A stretch of 64,000 nucleotides of DNA from Lycium barbarum (Eukaryota > Streptophyta > Magnoliopsida > Solanales > Solanaceae). Positions within the stretch are counted from its first letter, which is position 1; each line of letters begins with the position of its first letter. Positions 12,987-26,215 of the stretch are shown here, piece after piece. The notes under the pieces are model-generated. The model saw nothing but the letters and a program-made list of their open reading frames with translations. It ran no database searches and was not told where the DNA came from. Where the stretch lies: NCBI RefSeq assembly GCF_019175385.1, contig NC_083341.1, positions 89,058,321-89,122,320 of the forward strand, read 5' to 3'. The translations under genes were made by a program, and so were the position numbers.

Positions 12987-13976
12987 TTGAGGCGGTGGAA
13001 ATTTTTTGCTTTTGTTATAAATTAGTTGACTCAACTTGGGGTTCAATTATTTCAAAGAAACACATCCTTATTGGCCCTAGAAGCTCTCTTAAGCACCCCC
13101 AAATCATTCCAAACCAATACAAGAGGATATCAGCCTCTAAATCCGCAACTAGTTCATAGAAGGTGTTGTTCTTGTCTGCACTTGGAGTTGTGGTGAATTT
13201 GGTCTTGAAGCAAGTTGTGTGAGGTGAATTTCTTCAAGTATAAGGTATGTTATTTACTCTATTACGTATTTTGAGTTGATTTGGAGATTTATTAAGTCTT
13301 AAAGGTGAAGAGAATCATGGTAGAGAAGTTATAAGGTATTAAGTTGAAGTATTGGTTATGGATTAAATTTGAAATGAAGTTTTTGATTGATTTGAGTCTA
13401 ATTTGAATGTAATCTTTTGGCTATGGTATTTTTAATGTTTTTATTGATGTTTGGGAGTTGTTTTGAAGTAGGTGATATAGGGGAAATGTTGCCCAATTTC
13501 TGTTAGCCCACCTAATAGTTTAGTTTGACCTTATAAGTGTTTCAATTACTTAACCTTAGTATGAATCATCGTGAATGTAGATTTGCAAGATCGGAAGGAT
13601 AGACGTTGAGTGGTTTAGTAGACGATGAGGTATGTTAAGGCTATCCCTTTCTTTCTCATGGTATGATCATATTGATACAAAATTATACAAATGATATCCA
13701 TAGTGACCCTATTTTTAGGAATACTAGAAGCTTATGTTCTTGACGTCCTTGTGATGTTAGTGATCTTTTCTAATGGTTATTTATCTTATCTTATGATTAT
13801 TGATCTTGCCTTATGGTTATTGATCTTGTATATTGTTGTTGATCTCATCTTATGGTCATTGGTTCTATCCAAGATGAGATATACTGATGAAGACAGTTCC
13901 ATAATGGTAATCAGAGGTTTACCGACCTTACGTCACTCCAATAGAGTCATAGCGTTTCTTTGAGCACTCATGCATT

Positions 13977-13980
<4 letters not shown>

Positions 13981-14026
<46 letters not shown>
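13981..14026. repeat. (TA)n microsatellite
   Basis: Long alternating AT tract in LTR G. Open frames across it are artefacts. Confidence 0.95.
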
Positions 14027-14029
<3 letters not shown>

Positions 14030-14100
14030 GCTATTTTGTAACACCGAGCCGTGCTATAGTCGACTGGCTACGACACCTATTGTGCACACCACTGCAGTTG

Positions 14101-14224
14101 GGTACGGATAACACCGAGCCTATTATGGCCAGATACGGATAACACCGAGCCTATTATGGAGAGGTACGGATAACACCGAGCCTATTATGGTCGGGTACGA
14201 TTAACACCGTGCCTATTTTTTTCA
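14101..14224. repeat. 4 x 31-bp tandem repeat
   Basis: Four head-to-tail 31-bp units (14101, 14132, 14163, 14194), each with the core TAACACCG(A/T)GCCTAT. The last unit is the most diverged. Confidence 0.95.
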
Positions 14225-14236
14225 GGTACGGTATTA

Positions 14237-14238
<2 letters not shown>

Positions 14239-14290
<52 letters not shown>
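14239..14290. repeat. (TA)n microsatellite
   Basis: Second alternating AT tract, directly after the 31-bp tandem array. Confidence 0.95.
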
Positions 14291-14295
<5 letters not shown>

Positions 14296-14925
14296 AAAAT
14301 GTTATTTTTAAAAGGGAAAGCATACATGTCATCTGCCTTAAGAGACATCCAGATGTACAGGTTGTTCTCTCTTATCTCGTGTTACTTTCATATCTTTATT
14401 ATGTTGTTCTTCATGCCTTACATACTTGGTACATTATTCATACTGACGGCCTTTTTTTTTATGTTGCATTCATGCCCACAGGTAGACAGGGAGACAGATC
14501 AGACCCTTAGGCCGTCTTCTCAGTGATTGTACAGAAGCACTCCACTTGTTCCGGAGTTGCAGTTCAGCTTGGTATGATTCTTTTGTGTACGTATGGGCAT
14601 GGCAGGGTCCTGTCCTGTCCTTATTATCTTATGCACTCTAGTAGAGGCTCGTAGACAGATATGCACAGTTAGATGTCCTATGACCTTCTCGGTCCAAATT
14701 TTACTGTATCATTATATTTTCATAGCCTTGACGGCTTGTATATTTAGCTTCAACTTGATGACGTATTTACATATCTTTTGGGCTTGTGTCCCTTACAACT
14801 TATGATTTCTATTAGCTAGCATATTAGCCCATATCCAGGTATGACTATGTGGTGCATGTAAGTCTTGTGGTGCTCGGTAGGTTAGCTCCGGGTGCCCGTC
14901 ATGGTCCTCCGGTTGGGTCGTGACA

Positions 14926-16682
14926 AGTACAAGCGCTTAGAAGGCAGCCTACTGGTATGAATCGTCTACCTGCAGGCATGAACGCAGTATCCACAAATAA
15001 AGGACGTCAGTACGGAAAATGTACCGACTATGTAAGGCATGAAAAATAATATAATAAAGACATAAAGATAACATGAGATAAGAAGGAAACAACCTATACA
15101 TCTGAATGCATCTTAACGCAGAAGACATGCATGCTTTCCTTTAAAAAAACCATTTTCATACATATATATATATAATTCACACCATCATAATACCGTACCC
15201 GGCCATAAAAAAGTTTGGTGTTATCATACCTGGCCATAATTGGCTCGGTGTTACCGTACCCAACTGTAGTGGTGTGCACAATAGGTGTCGTATCTGGCCG
15301 ACTATATCACAGCTTGGTGTCATAAAATAGATTCATATATAGAAATCATGCATGAGAGCTCAAAGAAATTTTATCTCTCTATCGAAGTGACATAAGGTCA
15401 GTATACCTTCGATTTCCATTATGGATCTATCATCGTCGACATATCTCACCTTGAGAAATCAATAACCATAAGATGAGATCAATAACCATAAGACAATATC
15501 AATGATCAAGATACAATATTAATAATCATGAGACAAGATCAATAACATCAAAAGAAGATCAAGAACATAAGCTCCTAATATTTCTAAGAGTGGAGTCGTA
15601 TATGTTCGTATTAATTTGATCATGCCCAAGAAAAAAGGGAGAGCCTTAACATACCTCGTCGTCTACTTAACCACTCAACATATATCCTCCCAAGATTTCA
15701 AAGCTACATTCAAGATGATTCACACTAAGGTTAAGTCGTTGAAACACTTATAAGGTCCAGTTAAACTAATAGGTGAGCGAACGAAAATTGGACAGTATTT
15801 CCCCAATATCATATACTTCTTCCTTCCTCCGAAAAAACTCCAAAACATCAATAACAACATCAAAAATACCATAGCCAAGAGATTAAATGCAAACTAAGCT
15901 CAAATTAATCCCAAAACTTCCTTTCAAAATCAGTCCATAATAACAACTTCAACACAACACCTTATGACCTTTTCTCTATAACTATTTTCACTTTTAAGAC
16001 TTGCTAAAACTTCAAATCAACTCAAAATAAGAAATATAATGAAGTACATACCTTATAAATCGAAGAATTTCAACCCACTTAACTTGCTTCAAAAACCAAA
16101 TTCACCACAATATCAAGTAGAAGCAGAATAATCACTTTTTATGACCTAGTTGTGGATTTAGAGCTTGATCTTCTCTTGTAATGGTTTAAGATGATTTGGG
16201 ATGATGGAGAGAGCTTAGAGGGTCAATAGGGATCTGTTTTGGTGAAACAAATATGCCCCAAGTCTTGCCAATTAATTTATAACAAAAGGGAAAATCTCCA
16301 CCGCCTCAATTTCACGGTGCACTTTCACGATCGTGAAAAATTTCACAGTCCGTGGAGGTGACCGTGAAACACCTCCAGTGAGAAATCCCAACTCCACCTA
16401 TTCCATAGTGTCTCAACACCACTTTCACTGTCCGTGAAATGATTCACGGTCCGTGGAAGTGGCTGTGACACTGCCTTGGTCTAATTTTTTCGGCGAAGCA
16501 TATTCTTTTCGACTCGCTTGAAGTCTAAACTTCATACTCTTTTCCAAGCATTTTTAAGAAGTTATGCATTTCCGAGATGCACCCATAGGCCTCATAAATA
16601 ACTTCCCAAATGATTCCCAATACAAGCCTACGACAAATGACTTAAGGTAAAACTTTAACGTACGCGAAAGACGAGGTGTAAC
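14926..16682 (-). mobile_element. LTR 'H', minus strand, inverted partner of LTR G
   Basis: Read on minus, it opens GTTACACCTCGTCTTTCGCG at 16682 (near the expected TGTTACACC) and matches LTR G through the CACGGTCCGTG cluster, the TATA-like box and the GACACC(T)ATTGTGCACACC block. It stops at the equivalent of about position 14534 in G, so the last 390 bp or so of the LTR are missing. G and H thus form an imperfect inverted repeat with arms near 1.75 kb. Confidence 0.7.
16310..16469 (-). promoter_or_regulatory. CACGGTCCGTG palindrome cluster, LTR H
   Basis: Same words as in LTR G, in inverted orientation. The minus-strand TATA-like TTATAAATT lies at about 16273-16281. Confidence 0.6.
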
Positions 16683-19110
16683 TCTTTTCAGTGGTCCGAT
16701 GAGTATGAGGAGAGATTCCAAAAGCTCAAGACTTTATTGACTATAGCTCATATCATATATTTTCCCGTCGAGGGCAAGGACTTTGTGATTTATTGTGATG
16801 CTTCTCGTTCTTATTTGGGTGTTGTTTAGATGTAGGAAAAGAATATGATTGCTTATACTTCCAGAGAACTGAAGATTCATGAGAAGAACTAGCTCTATGG
16901 TGTCCGTTGCTAGGTGTTAACTAATCATTGTAGTCTTCAGCATATGTTTACCTAGAGAGATCTAAATTCGAGGCGGCGAAGATGGATGGATTTGCTTAAG
17001 AATTATGATATTATTGTCTTGTATCATCCTGGCAAGGTAAATGTGGTAGCAGATGCCTTGAGTAGGAAATCAGTTAGTATTGGTAGTTTGGCTCATTTGA
17101 TTGCGTCAGAGAATCCACTGGCTAGGGAGTTTCAAACTCTGGATAATAGTTTCATGAGGCTTGATGTGTCTAATTCGAGTAGAGTGTTGTCTTGTGTTGA
17201 GGCGAGATCATCGTTTCTGGAGCATATTAAGGCAAGGCAGTTTGAGGATGCGAGCTTGTGAAAGATTCATGACCAGGTTTTGAGTGGTGAGGCCATGGAG
17301 GCCATGATTGATGATGAGGGCATTTAAAGGATCAAGGGGCGTGTATGTGTCTCTCATGTTGATGACCTAATTAGGATGATTTTAGAGGAGGCTCACAGTT
17401 CTAGATATTCTATTCATCCTGGTGCTACCAAGATGTATCAGGATTTGAGGCAACATTATTGGTGGGCTAGGATGAAGTGGGATATTGTTGAGTTTGCTTC
17501 ACAGTGCTTAAATTATCAACAGGTTAAATACGAGCACCAGAGACCCAGGGGGTACGCTTCAGAGGATGCCCATTCCAAAGTGGAAGTGGGAGAGGATAGC
17601 AATGGATTTTGTTATTAGTCTTCAAAAGACCTTGGGTATGTTTGATTCGATTTGGGTCATCGTTTCATGAGCATATTAAGGCAAGGCAGTTTGAGGATGC
17701 GAGCTTGTGAAAGATTCATGACCAGGTTTTGAGTGGTGAGGCCATGGAGGCCATGATTGATGATGAGGGCATTTAAAGGATCAAGGGGCGTGTATGTGTC
17801 TCTCATATTGATGACGTAATTAGGATGATTTTAGAGGAGGCTCACAGTTCTAGATATTCTGTTCATCCTAGTGCTACCAAGATGTATCAGGATTTGAGGC
17901 AACATTATTGGTGGGCTAGGGTGAAGTGGGATATTGTTGAGTTTGTTTCACAGTGCTTAAATTATCAACAGGTTAAATACGAGCACCAGAGACCCAGGGG
18001 GTATGCTTCAGAGGATGCCCATTCCAAAGTGGAAGTGGGAGAGGATAGCAATAGATTTTGTTATTAGTCTTCAATAGACCTTGGGTAAGTTTGATTTGAT
18101 TTCGGTTCAAATAAGCTATACTGCTTAAAAGTTGGCCCATATTTATATCCGTGAGATTGTTCGTCTACATGGGGGTCCTATTTCCTTCATATCTTATAGA
18201 GGCACGACATTTACATCCCGATTTTGGAGGACTTTGTAGCCCAAATTGGGCACTAGATTGGACCTTTGTACAGTTTTTTACCCTCATACAAATGGCCAGT
18301 CTAAGTGGACGATTCAGGTCCTAGAAGATATACTCGGAGCTTGTGTGATTGATTTCGGTGCTCAATGGGACTAGTTCTTACCATTGGCAGAGTTTACGTG
18401 TAATAATAGTTACCACTCAAGCATTGATATGGCTCCGTTTGAGGCCCTTTATAGGAGGAGATGTAGATATCCTATTGGGTGGTTTGATGCGATTGAGGTA
18501 AGGCTAATGGGTATTGACCGTTTGAGAGAGTCCTTAGATAAGTCAAGGTGATTCAGAAAAATCTCTTAGCAACTCAGAGTAGACAGAAGGGGTGTGTGGA
18601 CCAGAAGGTTTGAGATCTTCAGTTCATGGTTACGGAGCAAGTGTTGTTGAAAGTCTCACCCATGAAAGGTGCGATGAGGTTTGGGAAGAAAGGTAAGCTT
18701 AGTCCTAGATTCATTTGTCCATTTGAGATTCTTAGTCGTGTAGAGGATGTAGCCAAGGATTTGACTTTGCCTCCAGGTTTGTTAGGCATTCAACCGGTGT
18801 TTCATGTCTTCTCTATGCTGAATATCATGGTGATGGTTCATTTATCATTTGTTGGGATTCTGTCTTGTTGGATGAGAATTTATCTTATGAGGAAGAGCCT
18901 ATTGCTATTCTAGATAGGGAGGTTCGTAAGCTAAGGTCGAAAGAGATAGCGTTCGTGAAAGTTCAGTGGAAGAATCATCCCTTTGAGGAAGCCACTTGGG
19001 AGACTGAATTTGATATACGTAATAATTATCCCCAGCTTTTCACTAAGTCCAGTACCTATCCCCTTGTTTCCCTTCCTTGTCCGTTTAGGGACAAACAGTT
19101 GTTTAATTAG
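16683..19110 (+). pseudogene. pol: Gypsy pol remnant: RNase H, integrase, chromodomain
   Basis: Opens at the RT/RNase H junction (QWSDEYEERFQKLKTLLT), passes an RNase H with stops (YCDASRSYLGVV), the tether LLKNYDIIVLYHPGKVNVVADALS, the integrase zinc-binding region ([24 protein letters not shown], where CPNC has become CLNY), the integrase core with stops, and ends in a readable chromodomain segment (ILDREVRKLRS...VQWKNHPFEEATWETE) at 18865-19110. A chromodomain at the integrase C-terminus is the hallmark of plant chromoviruses (Tekay/Del-type likely). The zinc-binding part is duplicated in tandem. It differs enough from the pol copies at 28-45 kb to be another family. Confidence 0.85.
17208..18105 (+). 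repeat. 449-bp direct tandem duplication in integrase region
   Basis: Units 17208-17656 and 17657-18105 are aligned without gaps by eye and differ at roughly a dozen positions (for example CCTGGTGCTACC versus CCTAGTGCTACC). Short homology around TTTGGGTCATCG/TTTCGG marks the junction. Each unit contains the integrase zinc-binding segment. Confidence 0.9.
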
Positions 19111-20863
19111 TATCTGATGTAATGACCCGCTAGGTTGTTATAGGATTTTTGATCATTTTACCCTTGCTAATACCTTTCATAGAATAGAATTGAGTTTAAT
19201 GAGAACTCAAAGAGTTTGGAGGCTAAAAACTGAAACTTGATTTGTTTGTTGTTGCGCATTGTTTCAACCTGTTGTATATTCATTGGGGGGAGGGGTGACT
19301 TGGTAAATTAGACCTCCGCTAGGAATTCCTAGGCCACGGGTGAGTCTGTAGCGTGTTTTTATGTATATGTGCATGTTTGGTTTGCGTTTGTATCGCCTCG
19401 AAATGGTGTTGGTATTTTGGATGAAAAACTAGGAAAAACACCAGAGCTCATTGGTCGATATGGACTGCTGCAACGGTGGTATTATCGTTGTAGCTAGTCC
19501 GCCACCGCGGGGTTTTGATATATAATGAGGTTCGCCATATCGGGACCATTCCCGCTATAGCGGGACCACCGTAGCGAAACATCGACTGTTGCAGGCAGAA
19601 ACGGTGTTTTATATTCCATATTTTGAACTCATTCCACATAACACCAAAAACAGTTCCCAAGAACACTAAGGCGATTTTTATAAGGCTAGGGCATCACTCT
19701 TCATCAAGGTAAGTGTCAATCTTTGTCTTCAGTCATTCCATAATTATCTTAAGTCCCTACATCATCTAAGGTTAATTAATGGTGAATTGAAAGGCTAGAA
19801 CCCTAGAATTTATGAATACCCTTGAAAAATGAATGGGTATTGATTTTATTGTCGTTTAATCATCTAAGAGTATAGATTATTACTTCCTACAATGAGAATT
19901 TGATTATTAATGGTGGAAATTATTGATTGAGACTCAGGGTTCCAATAAAAATGGAAGCATTAGCCTAAAAATTGATTTAAAGGGGTTGAATTGATTAGAA
20001 AACCCCTGAAATGATATAGCATGATTGTTGGGATTGATTTTAGGATGAATTTGTCACAACCCAAACTGATAGGCCGCAACAAGTGCCCGACCATTGCTGG
20101 TCAAGCACTCCTATGTCTGCATTTACCTCTCACTGACTATCCCGGGCCCATACACAATTTGTAACTGAGTTGGACTGTCTCCCGAAAAATCAACATAAGA
20201 AACACCGTACCGGGAGCTCACGGCCAAAGCATACATATAAACATAAACACTGAGAATAACAGCGTGAGCCGATTTGGCCGCCACATATATATATTGTACA
20301 ACAAAATAAGTGTTGACGGGGCTGCATAACAACACGACTACATATCACTGTCTACACACCTCTATGGAGTACAAACTGTAGAAATGACAGGACAAGGCCC
20401 TGTCGTACCAATATATGTACGTAACCGAATAGTATACCAAAAGGGCTGTAGCTCCGGATCAATGGAGCGTACTGACTACTGCTGAGGAGAGGTCCTACGG
20501 CAATGGATCGTCCGACTGGCTACCTGATCCTGCAGGCATGAACGCAACGTCCACAAGAAGGGACGTCAGTACGAGTAATGTACCGAGTATGTAAGGCATG
20601 AATAGTATCATAGTAAGGGATGTAAAGTAAGAATAATTACATAATGGAAATATAGAGCATATCGTGAGATAAAAGAGTAACCTGTACATGTGAGTGCCTC
20701 TTAGGGCGAATGCCATGCATTCTTAGCTTTCTTTGAAAAACATTTCTTGTTCATATATACAGAAAATAGAACATATCATGTTGCCGAGGCGTCGGCTCCG
20801 ATCCATTTAGCCACATATGACCTGCGTCCGGGCATCCCGCCTCCGGGATGATATCATATTATA

Positions 20864-21003
20864 CCAACTGATCAGGTGGTTACGCATCTATAACGCTCTG
20901 GCCCTTTTCCCATATAATACCAACTGATCAGGTGGTTATGTGTCTATATAATACCAACTGATCAGGTGGTTACGCGTCTATAGCGCTCTGGCCCTCTTTC
21001 CCA
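20864..21003. repeat. Local tandem repeat, CCAACTGATCAGGTGG core
   Basis: Three copies of ATACCAACTGATCAGGTGGTTA with variable spacing, two of them followed by CTCTGGCCC. Confidence 0.9.
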
Positions 21004-22253
21004 TATACATATACATATATCATATAAGCAGCATGCATGAGAGCCCAAGAAAAGCTATAACTCTATCGGAGTGACGTAAGGTCGGTAACCTCCGATTATA
21101 TTATGGAATAATCATGATCGTCATGTCTCACCTTGAAAGAACAATTATTATAAGGTGAGACTATCAATGAAAAATAGCATTAAGAGAACATAGAATAAAA
21201 TCATAAATCTCATAAGGTGTCAATTCATATACTTTGGAATCTTTAAAAATAGTCATCATCCATGAATAAAATTGAGAAATCAAGAAATAGCTCAACATTC
21301 TTATATCGTCATTGAAATGGTAGACTTGGAACCTTTAAACCCGGAATCATCATCATCATCATAATCAAGTAGGAAAATATTCTCATCTTTGGCATCATCC
21401 TTACGATTGTGAAAACAGGTTCATCATTGTTATCATAAGAGCTCACAGAGCCTTAAATCTCTGATTTAGAAAAATATGAACATTTTGGAAAACATCTATG
21501 AATTATTAGGAACGGAATTATGCCTTGGAGTCATAAACATCTAACTTTTGAAAACAAGGAAGATATGAAAACATTTATGAAGCCATAACGTCGGAATCAT
21601 GCCTTTGAAAGAAAGGGACGAGTCTTAACATACTTGTTCAGCCTCCTATTTTCTACGCTTATCCGTCCGTACTCGTAAATCTACATTTGAGAGAATTCAC
21701 ACTATCGTTAGACTCATCGCTGCATACGTGTATTAAGCTTTCAATTTAAACTATTTTATATTCTGCCGAAAATCGGGCAGTATCTCCCCTATTTATATGC
21801 CTAAGCCGAAATCATAATCCAACAACCAACAACACAACAACAATACCAACATCAACAACATCATTTCCAACACCAATATGTACCATAAAACAGCCCACAC
21901 GCTGTTTTCCAACTTCCATAACTAACCAACTTATTACACAATTATTTAACGACTTTATCTCCGTAAATAAGCCTTAAATAATACCAAAAGAGAAAGATCC
22001 ATACCTTATTTTTGTTAAAACAGCGATATCTTTAATATCCACCTTGAATCCACCGCAAAACCATACTAGAATCACATCTATGCGTTTATCCGAGCTTCGA
22101 TTAATACTCTGTCACTTGAAAATTGTTTACTTTTTGTTTCCCTCTCTTTCTCTCTCTCTTCAAAAATCTGGAAATTTCTGGGATAAATCTGGTGAAAAAA
22201 AAGGGTTATTACCCTTTTTATAAGGTTCAAATTCGGGTCAAATCCGGGTCGGG

Positions 22254-22314
22254 TACTGTAGTATTTTACTGTAGCAGTACTGTAGCAGGTCGGTAACTGT
22301 AGCAGTACTGTAGT
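22254..22314 (-). promoter_or_regulatory. ACTGTAGCAGTACTGTAG word cluster, solo LTR K
   Basis: Reiterated CTGTAG/AGTACT words just upstream (minus sense) of the TATA box at 22215-22225. Same layout as other LTRs here with a different word. Confidence 0.55.
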
Positions 22315-23065
22315 ATGCGTTTCTGCTCTGTCAGCAGAACGTGTAACGTCCATAATTATCTACTCCGATGTCCTAGCAATGAGAGATTTATTTAGTTGGA
22401 AACTAGACTCAACGAACTTCATTTTAGGCTTTTGTTTCACTTCAAAACACTTCATATGCTAAGAGATATTCGTCCCACAAGTTGGACCAAAATTTTCACA
22501 CAAAACATTACCCATCCTTTCTCCAAAGTCGTACTACTTCATTTCTTCCACTCATTTCCTTATAAAACCTTCCGGTATATCTTATATACATCCTTCACTT
22601 ATTAAATATACTTAATAATGCTTGCTCCTTATATTCCAAAGTGGTTTTACATAACCCTATCTCAGCGTACTTATGTTTCAAATTTGTAAGTGCTCTTCGA
22701 AGATACGGGGTGTAACAGAATTCATACCTAATGATAGTTCACCCATAAAAAAGGGTAGAAGTAGTGGGGTTTTCTTCCCCAAATTTTTGTTGTTGAGTAG
22801 ATAATTCCTTACTCATTTAGTGTTATGATTTCTAGACTTTGAACGTTCCGAACCTTTGCGAAAGGGTTGTTGTAGAACAATTGCATTTTTCCAGTTCGAC
22901 TTCAAGGTAAGTTACAGTTTACTTGAGTTAGATTTAGTTAGTTGATTGTATATGTAATGAAGTTGATAGGCGAAAGTATGATTTGGTTGGTATGAATTCT
23001 GATTATGTGGGCTTGTTGCCATTTCTTCTTATATCGAAACTTGAGATGGAATTATTGTGTTTTGA

Positions 23066-24435
23066 CTCGGGTTTCACCCCAACACGACCAGCGATATATG
23101 GAGTGATATAAGATAACGTAGAACCCGGATCTATCAATGCATATACGTCATGAGAAAATATGGATAATATACCTGTAACCACATCCGGGGAGGATTTAAG
23201 ATCCTGTCGTCCGGCTAAAGCATAGATGCGGGGCTGGATACCACCTGAACTGAACGCTTCCCCTCTGCCTCTACCTTGGCCTGCTGGAATCTGGGGAGTC
23301 TGCCCTACCGGGCACACTGAAGAAGAACCAGCTGCTGATCCTGTGGGCTGAATCCCAACTCTACCACTCATCGACGGGCAATCTCGCATCATGTGCCCAA
23401 CCTGGCCACAGGCATAGCAAGCATCTGAATCTCGGCGACACTGACCAGAATGTAACTTATCGCACTGACAACATCGCGGTACTGGTGGTCTACTCTGGCT
23501 ATAATCACCCCCAAACTGAGAACCTGATGCTCTTGTACTCTGACCCTGTCCTGAATGAGTGTAACGATCAAATCTCCTACCCGTAAATCAAGGAAGTGCC
23601 CTAGTCGTCGACTGGCTTTAGTGTCTAGAATATGGTTGCCTCGATCCCCCTCTATAGTCGCTACCGGCACCCATAGATCTGGCCCTCTTACTTTGCCCTC
23701 TATCAATATCACGCTCACCCCTTTGCGAATGTTGTTGTTCTTCTAGGTTTTGGGCATGGGCCTGAATGCGGGAAATATCCATCCCCTCTTGCAATGAAGC
23801 CGTCAAGCAGTCCTTGAACAAATGTGGCCCTGAGCCACTCACAAAGCTATGCACTCTATCTCCTAGTCGGCCACCATAGTCGGAGCATATCTAGCCAATG
23901 AATTAAACTGGAGGCTATACTCCCGGGCACTCATATTTCCTTGCTCCAAATTCAAGAATTTATCCACTCAGCCTGATGAACCTCGGGTGGCAAATAGTGG
24001 CGGATGAAGGCATCTACAAATTCTTGCCAAACTGGAGGAGGCGCATTCGCTTTTCTTGAAGATATCCAATTATTATACCAAAGTAACGCCACATCTCAGA
24101 GTCTATAAGATGCCAACCCCACAGATTCAGTCTCGGACGCAAGAATAATTTTCAATGTTCTCAACATTTCATCGATAAAACCTTGCGGGTCTTCATCCGG
24201 CTTTGACCCAAAGAACTTCGGAGGATTCAAACTCATGAAATCACGGGCTCTAGTACTAACTGCCCGGTCACTTGGACCTGAACTCTGCCGCTGTGCCTGG
24301 GCAGAAACTAACTACGTCAATAAATGAATAGCTTCAGTCCTTTGGTGACCCGAAGCAACTGGTGGAAGAACTGTAGGCATAGGAGCTGGAGCTGAAGCCC
24401 CCTCTTGTTCTTCTAAGTTAGGCGGAGTGGGAGAG
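23066..24435 (-). pseudogene. gag-pro: Element D gag/protease, distal part (interrupted gag)
   Basis: Minus-strand coding remains. From the right: gag domain (PPEFFGSK..., with HKFV/SLQEGMDISRIQAHAQN following), an Arg/Ser-rich linker, a CCHC knuckle (CYACGQVGHMMRDCP near 23385-23425), then the protease start ([21 protein letters not shown]). It is frameshifted and ends at about 23066 shortly after VKPE, where LTR I sequence begins, so RT onward is missing. Its gag N-terminus lies across inserted element C, at 34764-34888. Confidence 0.8.
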
Positions 24436-24777
24436 TGTTACACCTTGGAAAATTCCCCGTTAGTGTATAGTGAATAGGTTAGCAAAGTGTAATAGGTATA
24501 CAATGATTTGGATAAGTAAGAAATAGCATTTGACGACCCTAATCGAGATTCAAAGACATTTAACGAAGAGGAAGAAGGTTATCAAGGAAGGCAAAGGATA
24601 TGTTGTGCGTCGGTAAGAATTTTGAGCAACGAGTTAATGATGGCGTGATGACATCTTAGAGAAGAGTAATAACGTCCTTTAGATTGGTATTGAAGTTTTA
24701 AACAAGTGTCAAGAATGTTCCATGAGGATTGGAGATCAAACGAGTCGATGAGAACGAAATCGGAACAACTGGGCATT

Positions 24778-24924
24778 GTACGGCCCAACATACGGTTCGT
24801 ATAAAATATACTGTCCATATGTTAGGCCGTATAATTAGCCAAGAAGGGTATCACCTACTGGACCAAACATATGGCCACACATACGACCCGTATAAAATGT
24901 ACAGACCGTATGTTGGTCCGTATA
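24778..24924 (+). promoter_or_regulatory. TACGGNCCGTA word cluster, 5' LTR of C
   Basis: Reiterated words such as CATACGG..., GGCCGTATAA and GGTCCGTATAA directly upstream of TTAATATAGG. Confidence 0.55.
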
Positions 24925-26215
24925 ACTTGGTCGGGACAGGTTTCAACATTTAATATAGGGACCATTCCCTCATTAATTCATTTCATTTTCACTCTCCTCT
25001 CTTCAAGAAACCTATAGAACACTCTCTAATATTCATCCACAAGAAATCAAAGGAAATCCATGATCAACTACATCAAAACCATGAAATCAAGTGTATGAAA
25101 TCTAGTAAAAGTTCATCTACACCAAGAAAACTCAAGGGAAGTGAGTTAGGGTTTTGGTGCACGAAGAGAAGTTCCACTCAAGTGTTTTTTATCCATCATC
25201 CAAGGTGAGTTTTATGGTCATTCCATGTTGTTTAAGGTATTGGAAGGTTAAGACACTCGAATTGTAGGAAGACATAGAAAATGGGTCATGAATGAGTGAA
25301 TGGTGTCATTGTTGAACAATAGTTGGGATGAATTATGAATGTCGGTATGTTGTGACTGTGAATATGTTATAAATGACATTTAGACGATGGAGTAAGTATT
25401 ATATATGAGAAAACGCGATAATGGGCTATAACCATAATTGTGGAGAAATTGAAGGGAAATGGTGAATTGTGGTAAATGTAGATAAATGATGATTGTTATT
25501 TGCGATGTTGTGAATGTTGTTATGAACGTTTGGGAGTTGATATAGAATACGGAAAAGTAGTAGAAATAAAGGAAATGCTGCCCAATTTTTCCTAGAAATA
25601 GTAACACGCTCTTATAGTCGATTAACTAATTTTAATGTGAATTCTCTTGAAGGTAGAAACGTGGGCGTTAAAGGAGAGCAAGCAAGCGATAAACTAGTTA
25701 AACGGAAAAGGTATGTAAGGCTAATGCCTTCCTTCAAAGGCATGAATCTTCCAAGTTTTCCATGATCATCCTATACGATGGAGACTATGAGTACGTAAAT
25801 ATACCAAACTACATACGTATATGATTAAGAAAGGAAATACGATACGAGCAAGATAATGATGGTGATGAATATAAGTATGAGGAATCTTAGAGAAATATAA
25901 GGTGTCCATGAAGCTAGTAATTCTAATTATGGTTTCATCGATGCTTCTCTTTGCGCACACTCACCTTAAATTGTTAGTTCCTTCTAGGTGAGATATGATG
26001 GTGATGATTACTCCATAAAATAATCGGGGGCTCACGACCTTATGTCACCCCGACATAGCCATAGTTGCCTTCAAAGTCTAATGTGTGCTCTTAATGATAA
26101 ACGTATAATGATGCTAGGTCATGATATGTCTATGATACAATCAATAATGTAAGATTATGTTATGCCTATGAGATGTGTAAAAATGATGAAATTATGATTG
26201 ATTATAATATGATAT

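Larger units (their letters stand above)
12736..14925 (+). mobile_element. LTR 'G', plus strand, 5'-truncated
   Basis: Ends GGTTGGGTCGTGACA at 14925. A CACGGTCCGTG word cluster precedes TTATAAATT at about 13016. Compared with its inverted relative at 14926-16682 it lacks about 150 bp of U3 start. It carries two long (AT)n tracts and a 31-bp tandem array absent or reduced in the inverted copy. Confidence 0.7.
20052..22717 (-). mobile_element. Solo LTR 'K', minus strand, perfect 5-bp TSD
   Basis: Plus-strand ends are TGTCACAACCC... and ...GGGGTGTAACA (LTR sense on minus). The flanking 5-mers are identical: GAATT at 20047-20051 and at 22718-22722. No primer site or polypurine tract adjoins it, so it is a solo LTR of 2,666 bp. 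It has reiterated ACTGTAGCAGTACTGTAG words upstream of a minus-strand TATA box (CCTTATAAAAA, 22215-22225) and a local repeat of CCAACTGATCAGGTGGTTA. Confidence 0.92.
19118..23065 (+). mobile_element. LTR 'I' (TGTAATGACC type), interrupted
   Basis: Starts TGTAATGACCCGC directly after the chromodomain gene, as expected for that element's 3' LTR. The U3 word cluster around 19480-19590 (GCTATAGCGGG, CGGTGGTATT) precedes a weak TATA-like TTTTATATTCC at about 19605. It is interrupted at 20052-22717 by a solo LTR and resumes at 22718 with the duplicated GAATT. It ends abruptly at about 23065 against antisense gag sequence. The likely continuation is at 45494. Confidence 0.65.

Noticed and set aside
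13960..14348. Open frames rich in Tyr-Ile repeats on both strands
   Set aside because: Translation of (TA)n microsatellites.
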